Below, piece after piece: positions 57,210 to 64,000 of a stretch of 64,000 nt of DNA. Position 1 is the stretch's first letter; every line of letters starts with the position of its first letter. The translations under genes were made by a program, and so were the position numbers. The notes beneath the pieces are model-generated. The model worked only from the letters and a program-made list of their open reading frames with translations. It was not told the origin of the DNA and did not search any database. This DNA comes from Diadophis punctatus similis. Lineage: Eukaryota; Chordata; Lepidosauria; Squamata; Dipsadidae. The stretch is taken from contig JALIGW010000062.1 in assembly GCA_023053685.1 (NCBI GenBank), forward strand, positions 2,468,604 to 2,532,603, given 5' to 3'.

Positions 57210-60160
57210 TGCCCAGACTGGCAAGAGCTACTGTCCCCAAGGGCAGCCCCGGCCCATCTCTGGGCCTCCGAGGGAAACAGGACTGTTCTTCCAGCACTGA
57301 GAAGACCCTCCCGGGCCCACTCCCCAGCCCGTGGGTGTTAGTGCATGAGGGGCATGTGCAGCAGTGGGGCTGGGGGCACGTGTGCGCATGGGCAAGGCAC
57401 AGCTGTTTCTCTCCCACCGATTTCCTGGCACAGAAGAACCAAACGCTGTTTGCAGAAAACCACAAAGCCTCTGGGGAAGGAAGGCAGGCAGGACCCAATG
57501 GCCTGGCCAGAAGTAGCTGCACTACAAAACCTTCTGAGGTGTGGAAGATGGGCTTGGTGCTGTCTGATGCTTGGGTGGGATACTAGAAGTGATGCTTCTC
57601 TAGGGTTTGGGAGGCACAGGAGGCTGTTGCAAGGAGTGCCCTTGGCTTAGGAATTTTGTGCAGGGGGGCTTCTGTGGGCCAACTGAAGCTGCCCTAAATG
57701 TGAGTCTGCCCTTTATGATCCAGAGGAAAGAGTCCACCCGGTTACCATGTGAGCATCCCCAGAACTGCTGGGGTTCTTCCTGAGCCTGTCTTGAATCCGG
57801 GACTGCAGTGCAAACATCTGGCTGGAGAGAAGGAAGTACAAGAGAGATGTGGGCTGCACCCCACGGGCCCCATGGCTGCCTCTCCCTCTGTTGTGTGGGT
57901 CTTTCCTCCATCAGTCCTGGGAACCTGTCCGAATTGGCTGCCAGAATGGACCCCGTGGCCTCCAGGAGCCTCTGCCAGTCGCACAACCAGCTTGGCCTGG
58001 CATTGGTTGGCCTTCTCAGGGCCCGCCGGTTCCTGGTGGCACCGCTGCCCTCTGAGTTCCCCAGAGAGCCTTTGCATCATTGTGCATTCTGCTGGCAAAA
58101 CAGTTTCCATCCATCCAGGGGCCCTCAGAGCTGGAGGAGCTTCTGCTGGGAGAAGAGGCTGCCAAAGAGGATGAGCATCAAATAGAACAGGCGCCGTCCA
58201 CATGGCTGCCACAGATGCGCCCAGATCCCCCACAGGGATCTCTCCAGCATTCGGGGGGCCCACCCCAAACTCTGGGGAGTTGCCACAAAGGAGGACTCTC
58301 TCTGCCTTTCAGACTTTGGGGAGATCTGCCGGCCGTGTGCAGGCCGCAAGACGGTTTAGCTTTCCCTCCCAGACAAACTTCAGGGAGCCCTCTTGGGCAC
58401 TGAGCCGCTTCCCTGGCTTCCTCGGCTCTCTTGCAAAAGGCTTTGGTGCCAAGGGGCTGCTTGTGGGGCAGAGCTTGGCCTTTCCAGGGGGCAGAGGCCA
58501 AGGTCTCCGAGAGGCTGTCGAGGCCATCTGCTACCCCATAGCGCCCTGAGATTGCCACAGCAGCCCCTCCGCCTGCCCACTCCCAGCAGATCTGAGCTTG
58601 AATGCCCAGGTGGGTCTGGACCCCACAGCGGGTTCGCCTCCATTTTACAGAGAGGTTTGCCTGAAATCAGCCTCAACTTTAAAATCCTCTTGGCTTTTCC
58701 AGGCTGCTTCTTCCCTTTCGCCCATTGCAGACAGCCTGGCAAGCTTCCATTCCCTGACATGGATGCCCCTCCAGAAATGGGGCTGGCCCTAGGCCAGAGA
58801 GCCCTTTCAATCATTCCCCTTTTCATGTAGGGAAATGCCTAGGTGGTGTGGCAGAAAGAGGCAGAAAGCCACACATACACCCATGGCTGATCTCAACAAA
58901 GCTGGATGGGATCCCTGTAGAAATATAATAAATTAAATTAAATTAAATTAAATTAGCACCATCAGGCAAATCTCCCCGAGTGAGGGAGCTCAGCTGCCTA
59001 ATGCCACCCTCTCCCCTTAGACTGAGGCAGCTGAGGGGTAGTAGGTAGGTAGGAGAAAGGAATCTGTCTGGCCTGCGAAAACCCCAGTGACCACTAGATG
59101 GCAGAAGAGGGACTTTTTGTGTTCTCTCTTGGCTGCTCTAGCTTTTGTCTGGAGTTTTGCAGCCTGGGATAGGATTCAGTGCTCTGAGCTGGGGCTGAGA
59201 GAAGCTTTGCAGAACCAGAGCATAGAAATACGCTGCTCGTATCTCCCAGACTGCTCACCAGTCACTCCTGAAGCCAAGAGAGGGTTAGAAAGAGAAAGAT
59301 TATAAAGGCACCAGGGAGGACCCACCGCAGCACACCCAGTGATAGAAGGGAGTGCATGCAATGTGTTCCTAAGAGGCCCAGTCAGCTGGCCCCTTTCACC
59401 TCTTGGAGATAGCCTCTCTTCTGTGCTGCAGATGGGGCCGAGGCAGCCAGGAGAAGTCCAGGGTCCAGGCTTGAGGCACCTGCTCTCCACCTGTTGCATC
59501 TTTCCCCTCTTTCTGGATCCCCCCAGATCCCCCAGTGGATGCAGTGGGGGAAGGTGTGGGAGGAATAGAAGGAGATTGTGATCCTGCCTGTGGAGAAGTA
59601 GAAGCAAAAGAAAGCCAACCATTGAGGCACCACACGCCTCATTTTCTGTGAACTAGGCGAGGGATGAGCTGGCATGGTGGAGTAGCCAGGGCAAGAGAAG
59701 CACTGGGCCAGGACCGGGAGGCTGAGGGTGAAGCCCACTCCTCGCTGAGTGAGCCCCGGGAGACGAGGCCACCTATGCGGGGTGGTTGTGGAGAAGAGCC
59801 GGTGCTGTGCGACCGCCTCTGTTGCAGACACCACTTGCCTGAGCATGTGCAGAAGTGCAGCCCTTGCGGAAGTCCATCGAAGTTTGGAAAACAAGGTTAG
59901 GCTAGAGGAAAACTGAAAAGTGGTGTTTCTTCTCAAACAAAACAAGGGAACACAATGCAGTCGTACCATGAGGTGATCCTTCTGAAGAAAAATACAACAG
60001 TTCTTGACTGAAAAAAGGAAGGCTGTTTTTTGTTTGCTGATGTAACATTTCTTTTTTCCCCCCGGAGGTGCTTGGTTTGTAATTAATTATTCTCCCCAGC
60101 CACTCTCCTACTTGTGAATAAGAAAAAAGATTTTTTATTAAAGGGCAAAATATTGTACAT
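57210..60160 (+). other. VAV2: VAV2 3' untranslated region (3' end inferred)
   Basis: No splice acceptor with coding potential follows the stop, and the sequence to about 60.16 kb is almost free of recognisable repeats, apart from an (AAATT)n tract at 58921-58956. An attaaa hexamer at 60137-60142, followed by an A/T-rich segment and a T-rich stretch, is the most likely poly(A) signal. An aataaa at 58927-58932 lies inside the AAATT repeat and is a weaker candidate. The length of about 3 kb is an inference; no transcript evidence is available here. Confidence 0.5.
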
Positions 60161-60726
60161 ATATTTTGATTTTGCAAAAATGTTTTTAAAAAGAAAAATA
60201 ATAATGGAAAAATAGTACGGACAACTTTCTCTGATGTGTTGGTCTCTTTTTTACTTTTTTGCACTGTCCTAAATTGAGGCCAGGAAGGAAAGGATGAAAA
60301 ATGGATAATATATTTAGATATACAATATCCTTAATTCCCAATAGTTAGAGAAATCTCTTAATTTCTCTGGCAAGCACTTTTCCTTTGTTGAGAATTTCCC
60401 CTCCTTTTACATGGTTTCCTGGCCTACCTGACAGCAGACTTCTTACCTATTTTGGACTTTGTGCCCTTAAGTCATTTTGACTCCTAGAGACCACAGGGAT
60501 CGATTTTCTCCGTGGTGATCTGTCCCCAGCTTTTCTTTCAAGTCTCCCACAGGTGCCCTGCTGCCAGTGAAGTCGCATCTCTTGGTCCGCCTCAAAGTAT
60601 TTCTGTTCTGCTGCTGCAGTTGGAGGCAGCCTTGAAATGAACCAGCTGCTAAGATAAAATATTAAATCCGGAATGAGTAACATGTTGATTAAAAAATGGT
60701 ATGTTTTAAATGAATACTTGTATATC
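60161..60726. other. 3' flank of VAV2, nothing assigned
   Basis: Sequence past the inferred poly(A) signal with no repeat or exon recognised. Confidence 0.4.
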
Positions 60727-60842
60727 TATGAAGATCCTCAGTCATCCAGGTCATGGTGAGCTAAAGAAGCTTCTTGGATGAGAAGCGAAACGTCTTCAAA
60801 GAAAAACCAGAAAGTCCAGTTGCCTCTTGAAAAAGCACCTTT
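60727..60842 (+). mobile_element. Penelope-like arm fragment
   Basis: The words agaagcttcttggatgagaa gcgaaacgtcttcaaagaaa and agtccagttgcctcttgaaa aagcacctttga match the right arm of the elements at 23390-23478 and 41720-41800. The ends lack the coding remnant. Confidence 0.75.
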
Positions 60843-62957
60843 GAATACTTGTATGTTTCTCTGGGCAAGTCCACTTTTTATTTTCATGTAACTAAGTGAG
60901 CAGAAGCACACACACTCACACCCTTCCCCCCCCCTTCGTTTGGAAGACCACACACTTTTTGCAAGTTAGCTTCTTCCCTAATTTCCCATCTTTATAAGCA
61001 CTAAAGTGCAAAGATTCATTGACTTGGGTTGCTTTTCACTGCAGTTCAGAGCTAAACTAATAATGGCTTTCTTCATTTTTCCTATTCTAGCATAACAAAC
61101 TTGGTCTGCAATACATTAATTTCAGACCTGCATTGCAATTGTTTAATATTGGCTGCAACAATGCAGCATCAGCTGCAGAGACAGATGCTGGCCTGACCAA
61201 TACACTGAAGACAGCCTTATGGCCAACTCAAATTTTATTTTAATCTACACTTTGCTTCCATTGCTCTTTTTATATTCCTTTTGGCAGCAGCCCTTTCATC
61301 CCATATCCATGCAAATGTCTGATAACTCAACTCTTATTCTTCCTCCAATCAATACAGACCATCTTGCACCATACATTTCTCACTGGCTGCTGAAGAGCCA
61401 AATCTGATTTATGCGCCCGGCCTGCATTTATCCTGCGGCCTCACCGCTTCTCCGTCTTCTGAATCTGGTCCCTTGGCCGACCGCGACCATCCCCAGGCAA
61501 AGCTCTCAACTACTGACATTTCCTTACTTCACTTTCACCCCAAATCATTTCATTCGTTCCCTCCGCTGGAGGTCACCAATTTATCCCTTTCCACTCACTC
61601 AGAAAATCATTTTGGGAAATTTTTCCATCTAATCACTCAGTATTTTCTTCCCCTCTTTTAGTTTCCATTGATCCTTCTGGCCTTCTGTGCAAGGATCTTT
61701 TTCTCTGTAGGCCTTCTGTAGTCTTTCGTCCCCTAATTTTTATGGAATAGAATTATTCACTTGTCCATTACGTTTGCCCCAATCTGTTACCATTCTGGGT
61801 GGCTAACAAAATGCAACAATTAAAAAGCACAATTGAAAGAAGAATTATGACAGGATCAGAAGAAAAAATTGAACAAACTTGCATAAAATCAAATCACCCA
61901 AACAGGTGCACCACTCCACCCCACTTCGGCTTGGAAATACAGGCAGATTTTTAGGGCCAGCCTGGAGCATAGCTATCTTGGAGAACGATGGTCATAGGGC
62001 AGGTGCCCTGACAGAGGTGACACTCTTTAATTGATTGGGCCCAGAATACGCTGATGATGCTGTCAAATTGGGAGCGGCAGAGAGAAACTACGAGGCTGGA
62101 TGGTCCTTCAGGCCCAGGCAGTGAAAGGGCTGAACCGTGTCATGAATTGTGCCCACAAGCTAAAGGGCTACCAGTCCAGCTCACAAAGCATGGTGACCTC
62201 TGGGCATCCCGTAACTGTCCAGGCGGCTGCGTTCTGGACTAGCTGCAATGCTCAAGTTTTCTTCGAGGGAAGCCCCATCAGAGCCCATTGTGACTGTCCA
62301 AATGCAAGGTGACCAGAACATGTGTTCTAAAAGGCTTCCTAATCTACTGGTAGGTGTAGGTGCAACTGGGTGCAGGCATTCCTGGTTGTTTGCCACTTGT
62401 TGCTTGAGCAGGAGCTGTCCTCCTCCTGCCTGTCAAAATCTGAAGAGATTCCTGTAGTCCCATTCAGGATCAAAGATGAAACCACTCCGGATTCAGAAGT
62501 GTGCAAACAGCCACATCTCTTCAGTCTTGTCACTAGTGAGTTTAAGCCTGCTCAGACCACTCAGTCATGGGGATATAACAGTAACAGCATTGGCTGCCAG
62601 GGCAAGAAGGTGATGTATAATTTGGATTTAGTAAGGGTGGTCTGTTTGGGTCCCTTCTGGCCAAGAAGCCACAAGCACCACCAGAGCTCCAGCTTCTTCA
62701 TGTAATTCTATGGAGGAAGTGTAGAGCTCAAAGCCAGGTACTGCACAAAGGTGGGAAAGATGAGCTTGGAGCTTCTTCCCTTCCAACTTTAACAGGACAC
62801 CAACGTGGAGGGTCATGCAGGATGCAGGTCATGCATCCAGAACATTCCATTGCATGGATAACATTGTTTCCTTTCTAACTCCATGATTTTCCTTTGGATT
62901 GATACATAGTATATACAGTAGCTCGCTCTCACTCTCTTCCTCCCTCTCCCCCCCCAT
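60843..62957. other. Intergenic, no gene found
   Basis: The block 60960-61260 is repeat-free and of mixed composition. The block 61920-62420 contains phrases (gcggctgcgttctggactag ctgcaatgctcaag) common to a squamate interspersed repeat I cannot name. No splice-framed exon was recognised. Confidence 0.35.
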
Positions 62958-62989
62958 GTCACACACACACACACACACACACACACATG
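62958..62989 (+). repeat. (AC)n microsatellite
   Basis: About 15 ac units. Confidence 0.9.
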
Positions 62990-63202
62990 CAGAGCCTTAT
63001 CCTGGCTCCTGCTGAATCTCCCAATGAGAGTAGCTTAAAATAATTCCACAGTGACCGCAAGCCATTGCTTTGTCCCCACATCCTGTCTGAGAGGCCTGGA
63101 ATAAGCAACCCCTTTGCCCAACTCAAATGTCCTCAATACAATAACATAATCCAGCCTAAAAGTTTTCATAACTTCTTAGCTGAAAAACACTAAAGAGCTA
63201 AA

Positions 63203-63260
63203 TACCGTATTTTTCAGAGTATAAGACACACCGAAGTATAAGACGCACCTTAGTTTTGAG
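63203..63260. mobile_element. DNA-transposon-like end fragment
   Basis: The phrase taccgtatttttcagagtat aagacacaccgaagtataag acgcacc is a vertebrate repeat end often attributed to non-autonomous DNA transposons. Other end not found. Confidence 0.4.
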
Positions 63261-63671
63261 GAAGGAAAACAAGGGAAAAAGGCCTCTGCCTCCAAGCAAT
63301 TTGCCAAACAGCATACAGCACAGATGATATACACTGTTTGCTGTGTATTTCTGTGCATGTGTGCCTGACCCATAGAAATAGCAAAGAATTGGAGAAATGT
63401 ACATTATGCCAGAAAGTTTTCTTAAATGTAGTCACACTAACTCCTCCCAATTATTTAAATAGATCTACTCCAAGGTAACTAAACTCTAATACTAAACAGG
63501 ACACTGTTACATTTCATACTATACTTGTACAGAGCTGTTAAAATTAATTAAAATTTCTGGAAGTATACATTATTCTCTATTAATTAAAAGAAAATACAAT
63601 AGCACTGGGCCTCTTCAGAGCAAGCATTTATTTTAAAAAGCTTCTTTATTTTGTTAAGTTGTCTAGATTTA

Positions 63672-63815
63672 CAGGGATCTCCAACCTTGGCAACTTTAAG
63701 ACTTGTGGACTTCAACTCCCAGAATTCCACAGCCAGCAAAGCTAACAAAGCTGGCTGTGGAATTCTGGAAGTTGAAGTCCACAAGTCTTAAAATTGCCAA
63801 GGTTGGAGACCCCTG
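63672..63815. mobile_element. Palindromic MITE, two 66-bp arms
   Basis: The left arm (63672-63737, cagggatctccaaccttggc ...) and right arm (63750-63815, ... gccaaggttggagacccctg) are inverse copies with only a few mismatches, and 12 bases lie between them. The ends match the hAT-like caggggtctccaacc form. tctaga occurs near both flanks but no clean 8-bp duplication was fixed. Confidence 0.8.
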
Positions 63816-64000
63816 GCTCTAGAACAATAATAAAGCAGTCTTTTAAAAATAAGTCTAATAATTTGAACATTCTACAGACATTTATAGTTATTCCCTTCCC
63901 CCCTTCCATCCAGTTCAGCAAAAAATAAAAATCTGTGTCTCTCCCAGCTATTTGCCTCTTTGTAGTTAGTTTCACTTTCATTTTCCCACGTGGCAAACCT
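63816..64000. other. Window end, nothing assigned
   Basis: AT-rich, no feature recognised. Confidence 0.4.

Noticed and set aside
58927..58932. aataaa as the main VAV2 poly(A) signal
   Set aside because: It is created by the (AAATT)n repeat; the attaaa at 60137 in a more suitable context was preferred, without certainty.

Overview
The window is a piece of squamate, most likely snake, nuclear DNA. It carries most of one protein-coding gene on the + strand, VAV2, a Dbl-family guanine-nucleotide exchange factor for Rho/Rac GTPases. The gene is set in a landscape very rich in transposable elements. Twenty-eight coding exons can be placed base by base from 19792 to the stop codon at 57207-57209. 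They run from the last piece of the CH domain, through the acidic tyrosine region, DH, PH, C1, SH3, SH2 and final SH3. Every intron is GT-AG and every phase joins. Spliced, they encode 769 residues plus stop; if the missing N-terminus has the usual 107 residues, the protein is about 876 residues, close to the 878 I recall for human VAV2. The first exons, with most of the CH domain, are not in the window. The snake assignment rests on an L2/CR1-group LINE ending in a long (ATTCT)n = (AATAG)n array, a known snake signature, together with several tRNA-derived SINEs, CR1, R4/Dong, Penelope-like, L1 and hAT elements typical of squamates.

Layout: 1-1568 is the 5' end of a Ty3/gypsy LTR retrotransposon on the - strand, with an open gag frame leaving the window at base 1. 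Positions 1570-8400 hold L2/CR1-type LINE pieces, a Penelope-like fragment, a SINE and a hAT MITE. Positions 8885-16075 are an old L1 split by a full-length, nearly intact L1 (about 6.5 kb, 14-bp target duplication). Positions 16085-19791 are VAV2 intron with CR1, SINE and hAT copies. Positions 19792-57209 are the VAV2 exons. The two largest introns here (26784-36366 and 36463-41971) contain an inverted pair of R4/Dong fragments set in (TAA)n arrays, a solo LTR, CR1 copies, and hAT elements of 401 bp and 1.89 kb. Positions 57210 to about 60160 are the VAV2 3' UTR. The rest is intergenic and no further gene was recognised.

Within VAV2 the most interesting feature is its splicing layout. There are two in-frame 15-nt microexons (IRYMQ before DH, SHGKM inside PH), an in-frame 87-nt cassette before the last SH3, and a coupled pair of 17-nt and 16-nt microexons in the C1-SH3 linker. 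That pair is frame-neutral only if both are used or both skipped. All three phosphorylatable acidic-region tyrosines, the DH core helix, the C1 zinc ligands and the SH2 arginine are present, so the gene looks functional. I found no undescribed gene system. The novelty lies in exon architecture and in several nested or chimeric mobile-element structures with readable target-site duplications.
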